A stretch of DNA of 64,000 nt from CAYPTY01 sp964413935 (GCA_964413935.1 CAYPTY010000009.1:48382-112381), one strand, 5' to 3'. Positions 32,852 to 42,272 are shown, counted from the stretch's first letter. The notes: generated by a model not told the origin, from the sequence alone. A program made the numbers and translations.

Positions 32852-34789
32852 TTACTTGTTATCGTCGTCGTCTTCAACTACTTCATAATCGGCATCAACA
32901 GCGCCGGAGTCTTCATCCGAAGATGAGGTATCTTCTGCACTTCCGGAAGCGGTGTCGCCTTCAGCTGCACCAGCGGCTCCTTCCTGTTGGGTAGCCTGAT
33001 AAATCTCCTGAGATGCAGCAGACCATGCTTCGTTTACCTCCTTGGTAGCTGATTCGATCTCTTCAAGATTTCCTTCTTTATGTGCTTTCTCCAGTTTTTC
33101 AACGGCAGCTTCGATGGCACTTTTGTTTCCTTCGGAAATCTTGTCTCCATACTCATCAAGCTGTTTCTTGGTGGAGAAAATGAGGGCGTCGGCAGCATTC
33201 AGCTTCTCGATACGTTCTCTTTCCTTCGCATCTTCTTCAGCATGCTCATCCGCTGCCTTCTTCATTCGTTCGATTTCTTCTTCAGACAGACCGGAAGAGG
33301 CTTCAATGCGAATAGACTGCTCTTTTCCAGTTCCTTTATCCTTGGAGGTTACATTCAGCACACCATTGGCATCGATGTCAAAGGTAACTTCAATCTGTGG
33401 TACACCACGTGGTGCAGGCGGAATGCCATCCAGATGGAACCGGCCGAGGGTGCGGTTATCCACCGCTTTGGCTCGCTCACCCTGCAGAATGTGAATTTCA
33501 ACAGACGACTGATTATCAGCAGCTGTTGAGAAGGTCTCTGATTTACTGGTCGGGATGGTGGTGTTTGCTTCGATGAGTTTGGTCATTACACCGCCCAGCG
33601 TCTCAATACCCAGCGTGAGCGGGATAACGTCCAGCAGAACCACATCTTCAACATCACCGGTGAGAACACCGCCCTGAATAGCGGCACCGATCGATACTAC
33701 TTCATCCGGATTCACACCTTTGCTTGGGTCTTTGCCGAAGAATTCTTTAACGGTTTCCTGAATTTTAGGAATCCGGGTTGAACCACCCACCAGAATCACA
33801 AAGTCGATGTCGGATTTGCTGAGGCCGGCATCTTTAATAGCCAGCTCGCAAGGTTGAATGGTTCTTTTTACGAGGTCATCCACCAGCTGCTCAAACTTGG
33901 AACGGGTGATATCCACATTCAAGTGCTTAGGACCATCCTGAGTTGCGGTGATAAAGGGCAGGTTTACATTGGTTTTCTGTGAGGATGAAAGTTCAATTTT
34001 AGCTTTCTCCGCTGCATCCTTCAGTCGCTGCATGGCCATAGGATCGTTTCTCAGATCCACGCCTTCTGCAGATTTGAACTCATCGGCCAGGAAGTTGATC
34101 AGTTTGGCATCAAAGTCATCTCCACCCAGATGCGTGTCACCGTGGGTTGATTTCACTTCAAACACACCGTCGCCCAGTTCAAGGATGGACACGTCGAAGG
34201 TACCCCCACCGAGGTCGTATACCACGATGGTCTGGTCCTGATCTTTTTTGTCGAGTCCGTAAGCCAGGGCAGCTGCGGTTGGTTCGTTAATAATTCGTTT
34301 TACTTCCAGTCCGGCAATTTTACCGGCTTCCTGAGTAGCCTTTCGCTGGGCGTCATTGAAGTAAGCCGGAACGGTGATCACCGCTTCTGTCACTTTCTCA
34401 CCCAGATACTCTTCAGCGGTCTGCTTCATTTTTTGCAGTACCATCGCTGAGATCTCCTGAGGCGCATACTGACGATCATCAATCTGCACGCGTGCAGTTC
34501 CGTCATCAGCCTTTACAATTTTATAAGCTACCTGCTTGGTTTCTTCTTTCACCTCATCGAAACGACGTCCCATGAAGCGTTTTACGGAAGCAACGGTTTT
34601 TTCCGGATTGGTAATCGCCTGACGTTTCGCTGGCGCGCCAACCAGACGCTCTCCCTCTTTGGAAAAAGCAACAACTGATGGAGTTGTTCTTCCACCCTCC
34701 GAGTTTTGAATGACTACGGGTTCATTTCCTTCCATGACGGATACACACGAGTTTGTAGTACCCAGATCAATTCCAATAATTTTTCCCAT
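32852..34789 (-). CDS. dnaK: Chaperone DnaK (Hsp70)
   Basis: The 645-residue ATP-driven chaperone has Hsp70 signature 1 IIGIDLGTTNSCVSVMEG at the N-terminus, signature 2 VVYDLGGGTFDVSI and signature 3 ILVGGSTRIPKI. The substrate-binding domain begins near residue 385 (DVEDVVLLDVIPLTLGIET), and the C-terminal tail is acidic, ending YEVVEDDDDNK. Gram-negative-type length is kept in the ATPase domain. The ATG is 31 bases after the hsp20 stop, so the two form an operon. No dnaJ or grpE is adjacent, and neither is seen in this window. Confidence 0.97.
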   Translation of the reverse strand: MGKIIGIDLGTTNSCVSVMEGNEPVVIQNSEGGRTTPSVVAFSKEGERLVGAPAKRQAITNPEKTVASVKRFMGRRFDEVKEETKQVAYKIVKADDGTARVQIDDRQYAPQEISAMVLQKMKQTAEEYLGEKVTEAVITVPAYFNDAQRKATQEAGKIAGLEVKRIINEPTAAALAYGLDKKDQDQTIVVYDLGGGTFDVSILELGDGVFEVKSTHGDTHLGGDDFDAKLINFLADEFKSAEGVDLRNDPMAMQRLKDAAEKAKIELSSSQKTNVNLPFITATQDGPKHLNVDITRSKFEQLVDDLVKRTIQPCELAIKDAGLSKSDIDFVILVGGSTRIPKIQETVKEFFGKDPSKGVNPDEVVSIGAAIQGGVLTGDVEDVVLLDVIPLTLGIETLGGVMTKLIEANTTIPTSKSETFSTAADNQSSVEIHILQGERAKAVDNRTLGRFHLDGIPPAPRGVPQIEVTFDIDANGVLNVTSKDKGTGKEQSIRIEASSGLSEEEIERMKKAADEHAEEDAKERERIEKLNAADALIFSTKKQLDEYGDKISEGNKSAIEAAVEKLEKAHKEGNLEEIESATKEVNEAWSAASQEIYQATQQEGAAGAAEGDTASGSAEDTSSSDEDSGAVDADYEVVEDDDDNK

Positions 34790-34820
34790 TATGATTTACC
34801 TGTATTTTTGATTTATAAAA

Positions 34821-35255
34821 CTAGTTGATCGGAATGGATTGTGAGTCTTTAAGTGCATCCGATTTAGGCATGGAAATAGTCAATACCCCGTTCTTGAAGG
34901 CCGCTTTGATTTCTGCAGCATTAACTTCTTTGGGAATACCGAATGAGCGCGCAAAGGCACCTCTCTTTCTTTCCTGTCGTTTAGCCTCTTCGTCGTCTGC
35001 ATAGCTGATCACTCGCTCTCCTTTAACCGTGAGCACATTGTCTTTCAGGGCCAGGTTGATTTCCTTTTTGGAAAGGCCCGGAAGATCAATGAGTAATTTA
35101 AAAGCTTCATCACTTTCCACGATATCACAATCCGGAACGAAGTCACGGTCTTCATCGCTGAGCGGTACTACCTTTTCGACAAACTGCTGAATGTCCTTTC
35201 CGAACTTTGAGAGTTGTCGTTCAATTTCGATTCCGAATTCTGAAAAGTCTGTCAT
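34821..35255 (-). CDS. Small heat-shock protein (Hsp20/alpha-crystallin)
   Basis: From ATG 35255 the protein has 144 residues. After a short N-terminal arm comes the alpha-crystallin domain: DFVPDCDIVESDEAFKLLID, KEINLALKDNVLTVKGER and the closing AAFKNGVLTISMPK. It is an ATP-independent holdase that passes unfolded proteins to DnaK, encoded 31 bases downstream. A GTG start at 35297 would add 14 residues that read through the promoter-like element at 35289-35305, so the ATG is preferred. It is divergent in control from aroA, which lies upstream on the same strand 95 bases away. Confidence 0.9.
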   Translation of the reverse strand: MTDFSEFGIEIERQLSKFGKDIQQFVEKVVPLSDEDRDFVPDCDIVESDEAFKLLIDLPGLSKKEINLALKDNVLTVKGERVISYADDEEAKRQERKRGAFARSFGIPKEVNAAEIKAAFKNGVLTISMPKSDALKDSQSIPIN

Positions 35256-35288
35256 AACAAAATGCGTTAGTGATTTTCCTACCTTAGA

Positions 35289-35305
35289 AGCAATCACAAT
35301 GCCAA
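35289..35305 (-). promoter_or_regulatory. Sigma-54 (RpoN) promoter upstream of hsp20-dnaK
   Basis: On the reverse strand the sequence TTGGCATTGTGATTGCT matches the RpoN consensus closely: TGGCA at -24, TTGC at -12, with exactly 10 bases between the GG and GC. The predicted start would be near 35278, about 23 bases before the hsp20 ATG. An inverted repeat TGCCA-AAAAA-TGGCA (35300-35314) overlaps the -24 half. Sigma-54 control of heat-shock genes is uncommon, though a sigma-54 promoter is known for E. coli ibpB. Confidence 0.6.
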
Positions 35306-35350
35306 AAAATGGCAGTTCCGCATATTCTGACTTTATGACAAACGGAGCTT

Positions 35351-36637
35351 TTAGTTTGTCAGGCTGTCCAGATGATTCCAGAAGGATGGGTAGGATATGG
35401 CAGCTGCATCCGCATGGCGTATGCTGCTCATTTTCTGGCCTTTGAGTGAAAGAACGGCCGCAGCCATAGCGATTCGATGGTCATGAAAGGAATCAAAGCG
35501 TGCCTGTTCGAACTGCAGTTCCGGATTCCCGTGAATGACAAATCCATCCTCCTTTTCCTCGAAGTCGGCACCGATTTGTTCAAGAAGGTGAGCGATGGCT
35601 TTAAGACGATCGGTTTCTTTGTGACGAAGCTCTCCAGCCCCGCTGATCTCTGAAGTGCCTTCTGCAAAGGCCATGGCAACGCTCAGGATAGGTATTTCAT
35701 CTATGCAATTCGGAACGCGGTTTTCATCCACCTTTATGCTTTTCAGTTTTGCACTTTGTACGATCAGATCGCCATAGGGCTCAAGATCTACCCCTTTTTC
35801 ATTTTCGATGCGAATATCCGCATTCATTTCCGAAAGAAGATCAAGCAAGGCTGTGCGGGTGGGATTTAACCCCACAGACTTCAGAACGATCTCGGAATCA
35901 GTTAAGATACTGCCAGCAACCAGCCAGAATGCAGCTGAAGAAAAGTCAGCCGGTATGGTGTAGGTCTGCTCCGGTATTTCATTTTTCAGGGATGAACGGA
36001 TATATCGTTTCCCCTCCTTTTCGGTAATCTCCAGCTTGAGTAACCGTTCGGTATGATCCCTGCTCTGAACGCTTTCGATGACTGTGGTTTCCTCCTCCCC
36101 AAAAAGTCCGGCCAGCAGTACGCATGACTTAACCTGGGCACTGGCTACCGGCAATTCATACTCAATGGCTTTGAAGTCGCCCAGCCTGGTGATATACAGA
36201 GGTGCATAATCCTCATCCCGACTCAGAATTCTGGCCCCCATCAATTCCAGCGGCCTTATGATTCTTCGCATATTCCGGGAGGAAAGGGAGGGGTCGCCGG
36301 TAAGTTTGATGGACAATCCGGCTCCTGCAATCACACCGGAAAGCAGACGCATGCAGGTTCCGCTGTTCCCGCATTCAAGATCGTTAACCTCAGGTTGCAG
36401 GCCATGCCTGCCGGTGCCGGTAATCCTGAGTTCATCGCCCCGCCTTTTGACTTTTGCACCCAGTTGTTCCACACAGGATAAGGTGGAAAGAGGGTCGCCG
36501 GCTTTGGAAAAATTTTTGATCCTGGATTCCCCTTCATGAAGCAAGGCAAAGATGGCCGCACGCTGGGATATGGATTTGTCGGGAGGAAGCTGCAGTTCCC
36601 CTCGGAGTGACTTGGCTGGTTTTACTTTACGCAGCAT
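35351..36637 (-). CDS. aroA: 3-phosphoshikimate 1-carboxyvinyltransferase (EPSP synthase)
   Basis: The 428-residue enzyme adds enolpyruvate from PEP to shikimate 3-phosphate in aromatic amino acid synthesis. The N-terminal block LQLPPDKSISQRAAIFALL, then LECGNSGTCMRLLSGVIAGAG and RHKETDRLKAIAHLL are typical; the C-terminus has HDHRIAMAAAVLSL. The two-domain structure and length fit the family. The start is an ATG sharing one base with the TPR gene's stop (TAATG), so the two are translationally coupled. It is followed by the hsp20 promoter region rather than other aro genes. Confidence 0.95.
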   Translation of the reverse strand: MLRKVKPAKSLRGELQLPPDKSISQRAAIFALLHEGESRIKNFSKAGDPLSTLSCVEQLGAKVKRRGDELRITGTGRHGLQPEVNDLECGNSGTCMRLLSGVIAGAGLSIKLTGDPSLSSRNMRRIIRPLELMGARILSRDEDYAPLYITRLGDFKAIEYELPVASAQVKSCVLLAGLFGEEETTVIESVQSRDHTERLLKLEITEKEGKRYIRSSLKNEIPEQTYTIPADFSSAAFWLVAGSILTDSEIVLKSVGLNPTRTALLDLLSEMNADIRIENEKGVDLEPYGDLIVQSAKLKSIKVDENRVPNCIDEIPILSVAMAFAEGTSEISGAGELRHKETDRLKAIAHLLEQIGADFEEKEDGFVIHGNPELQFEQARFDSFHDHRIAMAAAVLSLKGQKMSSIRHADAAAISYPSFWNHLDSLTN

Positions 36638-39600
36638 TATTCCAGTGTGTTTATGAGCTCACGGGCTTGCTGTGCGGTGCGCGTACCGGGATAATCCTGA
36701 ACGATGGTATTCAATGCACTGAGTGCCTGCCCTCGATTACCCAGTGTGATATGGCAACGGGCAGTTTCAAATAGTGAACGCGCCACCCAGTCTGAAAATG
36801 CTTCATACAACACTCTGACCTTGGCATATTCGTCGATGGCATCATTATACAGGCCCTGCTCCTGTTTCATAATCCCCAGATTGTATTGGGCTTCCGCTCC
36901 CAGTTCCGTGGTATTGGATTCGGCAATGTCACTGAGTATCTCCTCGGCTTCAGAAAAATTCCGGGTACGGATATCCACTTTTGCAAGGCCGATGCGGGCT
37001 GCTTCGCTGTTCCGGTTTACAGCCAGTGCTTCCGTAAATTCCACTTCTGCTTTGTCGATGTCGTTCTGAGCCAGACTGGCATTACCCATTCCGATGTAAG
37101 CTTCCAGTTTGTATCGGGGCTTATCCTGAAGAAGCTTCATAAAGGTGTCATGCGATCGCCCGAAATTCCCGTTGTCGAAATAGATCCTGCCCAGGCTGGT
37201 TAGCGCGGATGCGGCTTCATCGGTGTCAGCATACTGGCTCACCACAGCCTGATAGGACTGCAGCGCACCATCCGTATTTCCCAGCTGCATGTAGGCTTCA
37301 GCCAGATAGAGATAGGCATTCGGGGCCAGGCGGTCCGAATTGGTTACCCGCAGGTATTGCCTGAGTTCTTTGATGGCATTTTCATAATCACCCGACTGAT
37401 AAACGTTTTCGGCCTGTCGGAAACGCAGCTGATCAGCGGTAGAACTACGGGGGTTTTCGTCCAGAAAACTTTCCAGGATCTGTGAAGAGCTGTCGGCCTC
37501 GCCTGCAGAGAGCTGAGCGTATTGAATTCCATTTATGGCTTCAATGATGTACGAGCTTCGTGGATACTGCTCCAGCACTTTAGAGTACTCGCTGATGGCT
37601 TGATCGTAGTCACCTGCATTGTAATAGGCATCCCCGATGTTGTACTGGGATCTGGCAGCCCAGCTGGTATTCGGATACTTCTGGATTACGGTCTGGAATT
37701 CGGTAATTGCCTGGGCATAATTAGAGGTGTTCAGGTATATGTAGGCGACATTGTATTGTGCCTGCTCCCTCAGCCTGCTAAATGGATAAATCCGGAGCAA
37801 ACGACGGAAGGTACTCACTGCTTCAAATGTACGATTGGCCCGGTAATAGGAATTACCAACCTGGAACATGGCATAATCACCGCCGGGTTCTGCCCCGATA
37901 GCCTGATTATAGTATTGAATGGCTTTCTGGTATTCACCCAATGCATAGTAGGCGTCACCTATGCGCAGCCGTGTATCTGTGTCATAGGGAAATAGTGCGA
38001 TGGGCGGGGGATTATAATCTTCTAGAAAAGCTTCCAGGGGTGGTGCTGCTTTTTCGAAATCTCCCATAATAAAATAAGCCCAGCCGAGGGAATATCGGGC
38101 AGCCCCAATAAGCTCATGTTCTGGATAATTTCGAACAAATATGGCGAACTGATCGGCCGCTTTGCCATACTCTTTCTGCATGTACCAGGCATCCGCACTC
38201 CAGAACAAGGCTTCCACTCCCAGTTCGGAATCTCTGTTTTCACGATAGATTTGTTCAAAAAGTGGCTGGGCCTGCTCGTAGGCCTGATTCCGGAATAGCA
38301 CCCAGGCTTTCTGAAACTGGGCCTGAATTTTAATGGCCGGATCCAGATTCATGGATTTTTCCGCCTCCTCAAAAGCCTGTATGGCTCGGGTAAATTCACT
38401 GTTCGCGAAATAGGCTTCGCCCAAAAGTGTAAAGACTTTACCCGCGTTTTTCAGCTCATCCCCATTTCGGACCAGATCCAGGAGTATTTCGATGGCATCT
38501 CCGTATTGCCCTCCTTCAAAAGCTGAGATGGCCCATTCATAGTAGGCTTCTTCTACCCACAATCCACTTTTGAACCGATCCCCGAAGTTTTCAAATGTTT
38601 CAAAAGACTGGGCATACCGATTCCCCAGTTTCTCATTAACCGCTTTATAGTAAAGGGCTTTCCGGGCCATTTCATCTTCCCCTTCTGATGCTTTTTCAAA
38701 AGCATCTGCAGCCCAGTGATAAATCTGCTGTTTGTGGTACAACCATCCCAAACCGTAATAGGCATTCCGGACTTTTTCGGTTCCCTTATTCAGGTTGATG
38801 TATTCCTTATAGCGGGTGGTGGCCCGGTCGTAATTATTCAGGTAATTATGACTTTCCGCAATCAGGATTACCGCCTTTGACCGCTGCTCATCATCCAGAT
38901 AGGGAATGGCATTTTTTAGGGCATCAATGGCTTTTTCGTACTCCCCTTTCTGATAATAGGATTCTCCAAGGGCTGTTCCCACCCTTCTGGTTACTGGGTC
39001 GTTTGGATAGCGTGTTTTAAGCAGTTCAAAAGCTTCCGTCGATGCATCATAATCACTTTCAGTAAGATAAAGCCGACCGCGGGCGTACAGCGCTTTTGGC
39101 GCCCATTCGGAATCAGGATGCTCATCTGCCATTTCCAGATAGAGTTCTATGGCTTCCTCTGTCTCCCCTCCTTCAGCTGCAGATTCAGCCATCCAGTACA
39201 TTACTTCAGCCGACTGCTCATCACTGATTCCGGTTTCAAGAGCTTGCTCGTAGTATTCAATGGCTTCAAATGTGTTGCCATCCCTGCGCATCCGTTCGGC
39301 TACATCGATATATAAAAGACCTGCTTTCCGGCTGCGTGGAAATCGGTTGACAAACTCCTCATAGTAATTGGGAAGGTGAGTGGAATCGGTACCGGCCAGT
39401 GAACGAACTTTATAGAAAAGTGCAGATTCAAAAAGTGGGGAATCGGGGTACTCCTGGATGAAGCGCTCGAATTCAAAGCCGGCATCTTCGTAAAGTCCCT
39501 GCTGATATAAGTCCAGTCCGTACTGATAAGCCTGATCCGGGTTTTTTTGAAAATCCTGCGCATTGATGACTGAAGATGTCATCATCAGAAAGGCAAATAG

Positions 39601-39642
39601 GGCAGGCAGTAATCTTAAGGGCTTAGGGCCGGGTAACAGCAT
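36637..39642 (-). CDS. Large exported tetratricopeptide-repeat protein
   Basis: The protein has 1001 residues from ATG 39642. A signal peptide (LRLLPALFAFLMMTSSVINAQ) precedes roughly 25 tandem TPR units, for example YQYGLDLYQQGLYEDAGFEFERFI and SQYNIGDAYYNAGDYDQAISEYSKVL. Many units resemble those of the YbgF/CpoB and BamD-type periplasmic scaffold proteins, which assemble outer-membrane or division complexes. No enzyme domain is visible. A longer frame from 39714 would place 24 residues ahead of the signal and overlap the CBS gene. It is coupled to aroA downstream by TAATG. Confidence 0.85.
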   Translation of the reverse strand: MLLPGPKPLRLLPALFAFLMMTSSVINAQDFQKNPDQAYQYGLDLYQQGLYEDAGFEFERFIQEYPDSPLFESALFYKVRSLAGTDSTHLPNYYEEFVNRFPRSRKAGLLYIDVAERMRRDGNTFEAIEYYEQALETGISDEQSAEVMYWMAESAAEGGETEEAIELYLEMADEHPDSEWAPKALYARGRLYLTESDYDASTEAFELLKTRYPNDPVTRRVGTALGESYYQKGEYEKAIDALKNAIPYLDDEQRSKAVILIAESHNYLNNYDRATTRYKEYINLNKGTEKVRNAYYGLGWLYHKQQIYHWAADAFEKASEGEDEMARKALYYKAVNEKLGNRYAQSFETFENFGDRFKSGLWVEEAYYEWAISAFEGGQYGDAIEILLDLVRNGDELKNAGKVFTLLGEAYFANSEFTRAIQAFEEAEKSMNLDPAIKIQAQFQKAWVLFRNQAYEQAQPLFEQIYRENRDSELGVEALFWSADAWYMQKEYGKAADQFAIFVRNYPEHELIGAARYSLGWAYFIMGDFEKAAPPLEAFLEDYNPPPIALFPYDTDTRLRIGDAYYALGEYQKAIQYYNQAIGAEPGGDYAMFQVGNSYYRANRTFEAVSTFRRLLRIYPFSRLREQAQYNVAYIYLNTSNYAQAITEFQTVIQKYPNTSWAARSQYNIGDAYYNAGDYDQAISEYSKVLEQYPRSSYIIEAINGIQYAQLSAGEADSSSQILESFLDENPRSSTADQLRFRQAENVYQSGDYENAIKELRQYLRVTNSDRLAPNAYLYLAEAYMQLGNTDGALQSYQAVVSQYADTDEAASALTSLGRIYFDNGNFGRSHDTFMKLLQDKPRYKLEAYIGMGNASLAQNDIDKAEVEFTEALAVNRNSEAARIGLAKVDIRTRNFSEAEEILSDIAESNTTELGAEAQYNLGIMKQEQGLYNDAIDEYAKVRVLYEAFSDWVARSLFETARCHITLGNRGQALSALNTIVQDYPGTRTAQQARELINTLE

Positions 39643-39670
39643 GCACTGAAAATAAGAAGTGATCCTGAAT

Positions 39671-40336
39671 TTAGATATCCAAATATCGGAGAAGTTCATT
39701 GGCCCGCTCTTCATAATCGGCTTTTAGTTCCTGGCTGTTAGCTTCTGAAGTGACCAGGTAACCATATCGTCTGAAGGCAGAGCTTATGGTGGAGGATTCT
39801 TCGATGTTCAGCTTAAATGAAATGTAATACATATCACTATTGGATCCGGGTTGCTGCACCCCTACACCAAGTATCTTTGCTCCTTCCTCCTCAGCAATAC
39901 GAACCAGATCGGTCAGGCTGAAATCAACCTGTTCAACTCCAACGGTTATGACTGAACCGAAAGCCGACAGGTTAAACATTTCTCCCAGTGCTTTCAGCAC
40001 TTCTTTCTTGCGGACCATCCCGAGGAAATTCATCTCCTCGTCCACAACGGGCAGTATGTAAAGCTCATGAGAGAGCATAAGCCTAGCAGCCTCAAATACA
40101 TGCTGAGACTGGTTGATGTAAATTGGTTTATCAAGGGTGAGCTGGTGAAGATCATTGTTTTCATCTCCTGCATCCACCAGGGTATTGAGTTCAATCATAC
40201 CAATCACCCTGTTATCCGCATCAGCAACCGGAAAACTGGTAGTTGAGAGCAAATCCATTTTAATGAGCGCAAAAGCGACTGTGTCGTTTTCGCCCAATGG
40301 CCTTATTTCGTTATTCAGAATCTCGTTTACAATCAT
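39671..40336 (-). CDS. CBS-domain protein with ACT-like C-terminus
   Basis: The 221-residue cytoplasmic protein begins with a pair of CBS motifs: ALIKMDLLSTTSFPVADADNRVIGMIELNTLVDA and ARLMLSHELYILPVVDEEMNFLGMVRKKEVLKAL. These normally bind adenosine nucleotides. After residue about 130 comes a small alpha-beta domain (VITVGVEQVDFSLTDLVRIAEEEGAKILGVGV) with an ACT-like look. Such proteins sense energy or nucleotide levels; the target is unknown. It lies 2 bases after the hflX stop and 28 bases before the TPR gene start, so hflX-CBS-TPR-aroA probably form one transcript. Confidence 0.8.
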   Translation of the reverse strand: MIVNEILNNEIRPLGENDTVAFALIKMDLLSTTSFPVADADNRVIGMIELNTLVDAGDENNDLHQLTLDKPIYINQSQHVFEAARLMLSHELYILPVVDEEMNFLGMVRKKEVLKALGEMFNLSAFGSVITVGVEQVDFSLTDLVRIAEEEGAKILGVGVQQPGSNSDMYYISFKLNIEESSTISSAFRRYGYLVTSEANSQELKADYEERANELLRYLDI

Positions 40337-40338
40337 TA

Positions 40339-41640
40339 TCAGCTGTTTCCCAAAATAACTTCTCCGGGGTCACTTATATTATCAAGCAAATAACTGAATT
40401 GCTTAAAATCTTTTTTAGAAATGGTAAATGTGAGTTCTACTTCATCCTGTCTGTAGAGTTCCTGATCCACCGTTGCATGATCGTGAAGAAATGCAATTGC
40501 CTTGTATTTTGAAAGAGGAACGGTGATGGTTTTTTGCAGGTAGTCCTCTTCAATAATTTCTTCAATTTTACTCTCAAGCTGTTTGAGTCCTATACCTCTT
40601 CTGGCTGAAATATAAAGTGCATTAGGAAATGCCGTTTTTAGCTGAGCCAGCTGATCTGAGTTCATTTTGTCCACTTTGTTCATGACCAGAATGGTGCGTT
40701 TGTTTTCGGCACTCAACTCCTTGAGTGTCTCCTCCACTACTTTGATGTAATCTTCGGCCAGGGTGGATGATCCGTCAACCACGTGAATCAGAATATCAGC
40801 CTCTCTTACCTCATCCAGCGTGGATTTAAAACTTTCGATCAAATTATGTGGCAGTTTTCGGATAAAGCCGACAGTATCTGAAAGCAGTACGGTGTGATTT
40901 TCAAGCTCCAGTCGTCGTACAGTTGAATCCAGCGTTGCAAAGAGCCGGTCTTCCACAAGCACATTGGTTTCAGTGAGGGCATTCATGAGCGTTGATTTTC
41001 CCGCATTGGTATAACCGATGAGTGAGATGGTGGTCATTCCCGAACGGCCCTTACGCTGTGTGGTACGCTGTTTATCCAGTTTGGCGAGTTTGTCTTTCAA
41101 TACGGAAATACGCTGCCCGATCAGACGGCGATCTGTCTCAATCTGGGTTTCCCCGGGACCTTTGGTTCCGATCCCCCCTTTTTGGCGGGACAAGTGAGTC
41201 CAGTATCTGGATAGACGTGGAAGCAGATATTGCAGCTGTGCCAGTTCAACCTGAGTTTTGGCCGCGGCGGTTTTAGCCCGGCCTGCAAAGATGTCCAGAA
41301 TAAGTGCCGATCGGTCCAGCACTTTGGTATCCAGCATTTTTTCGATGTTGCGAATTTGGGTCGGGGAGAGGTCATCATCGAATATGATGGAATCCACGTT
41401 CAGCTCGCCTACCATCCGTTTCAATTCTGAAATTTTACCCTTACCCACATAAAAACTTGGATCCGGATGATTTCGGTTCTGCAGCACTTTGGAAACCGTT
41501 TCAGCTCCGGCTGTATCAGCCAGCATTTCAAGCTCATCCAAATATTCGGAAGCATGTATTTTACTGATGTCAGCACCAAACAGGCCAACCAGCAAAACTC
41601 TTTCTTTTTTTATGTCTGAATTCTGTACGTCTTTAAACAA
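40339..41640 (-). CDS. hflX: Ribosome-associated GTPase HflX
   Basis: The 433-residue GTPase splits or rescues stalled ribosomes under heat and other stress. The N-terminal HflX domain ends with the conserved glycine-rich QKGGIGTKGPGETQIETDRR segment. The G domain has G1 GYTNAGKST, G3 DTVGFIRKLPHNL and G4 MNKVDK. The long helical linker (QISVLKDKLAKLDKQRTTQRK-like) is present. The C-terminal domain follows residue about 375. It heads the reverse cluster containing the CBS, TPR and aroA genes. Confidence 0.95.
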   Translation of the reverse strand: MFKDVQNSDIKKERVLLVGLFGADISKIHASEYLDELEMLADTAGAETVSKVLQNRNHPDPSFYVGKGKISELKRMVGELNVDSIIFDDDLSPTQIRNIEKMLDTKVLDRSALILDIFAGRAKTAAAKTQVELAQLQYLLPRLSRYWTHLSRQKGGIGTKGPGETQIETDRRLIGQRISVLKDKLAKLDKQRTTQRKGRSGMTTISLIGYTNAGKSTLMNALTETNVLVEDRLFATLDSTVRRLELENHTVLLSDTVGFIRKLPHNLIESFKSTLDEVREADILIHVVDGSSTLAEDYIKVVEETLKELSAENKRTILVMNKVDKMNSDQLAQLKTAFPNALYISARRGIGLKQLESKIEEIIEEDYLQKTITVPLSKYKAIAFLHDHATVDQELYRQDEVELTFTISKKDFKQFSYLLDNISDPGEVILGNS

Positions 41641-41698
41641 AAAGGGAGATTTCCTCTTATTCTCTTAGGTATTTCTGTTGCTTAAACCTCGCTGAAGT

Positions 41699-42271
41699 TT
41701 ATTTCTCCTCAGGAGAAGAGATCTTAGGCATATCACTCTTGAGCCTGTGATCCAGCTTTAAAGATACGATTTTTCTGAATGCTTTGACTTTATCCTTTGG
41801 CACTATCACAGCAAGCCGGTTGAAAGTCGTGCCTGTGTACTCTGACTTATAAACGAATGTAAAGCCCACACCATTCTTCTTTTCCTGCTCTGCAAAGTCC
41901 ATAATCTGGTACCAGGCAATGGTTTGAGGGGGTTCGTTGATATTCTTCACAATGCCATGATCACTGATGTAATGCTTGGAAGCCAGGTAACTGGATACAA
42001 ACCACATACTGCTGAGGCATAGATAAGCAAACATGGTGTTCATTCGACTGCTGTAGCCATTGCTTAACATAAAAACTGTCAGAAGTACGGTACAAAGCAG
42101 AAATAAACTGGCAAATAAGGGGAAGCCCCACAATTTACCGGACCTCCAGCTCAGGCGTACATTTCTAAGCCTCAGCCTATTATTAATAGAATACAAGGCC
42201 AGGATAGTAGAGGCTACCGTAAAAAACCCAAGACTTAGGTCAAACAATATGGAAATCGTTTCCTTGATCAT
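41699..42271 (-). CDS. Hypothetical membrane protein
   Basis: The 190-residue protein has about four hydrophobic segments in its first 110 residues (SILFDLSLGFFTVASTILALY, GFPLFASLFLLCTVLLTVFML, FAYLCLSSMWFVSSYLAS) and a soluble C-terminal part (IMDFAEQEKKNGVGFTFVYKSEYTGTTFNRLAVIVPKD). The tail looks like a PH-type beta domain of the kind seen in several DUF membrane proteins; this is inference. It lies 1 base after the BatA gene stop and 58 bases before hflX. No family was recognised with confidence. Confidence 0.7.
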   Translation of the reverse strand: MIKETISILFDLSLGFFTVASTILALYSINNRLRLRNVRLSWRSGKLWGFPLFASLFLLCTVLLTVFMLSNGYSSRMNTMFAYLCLSSMWFVSSYLASKHYISDHGIVKNINEPPQTIAWYQIMDFAEQEKKNGVGFTFVYKSEYTGTTFNRLAVIVPKDKVKAFRKIVSLKLDHRLKSDMPKISSPEEK

Positions 42272-42272
42272 A

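Noticed and set aside
35256..35350. A CIRCE (HrcA) element upstream of hsp20-dnaK.
   Set aside because: Neither half of the TTAGCACTC/GAGTGCTAA consensus occurs in the gap; only the shorter TGCCA inverted repeat and the sigma-54-like element are present.
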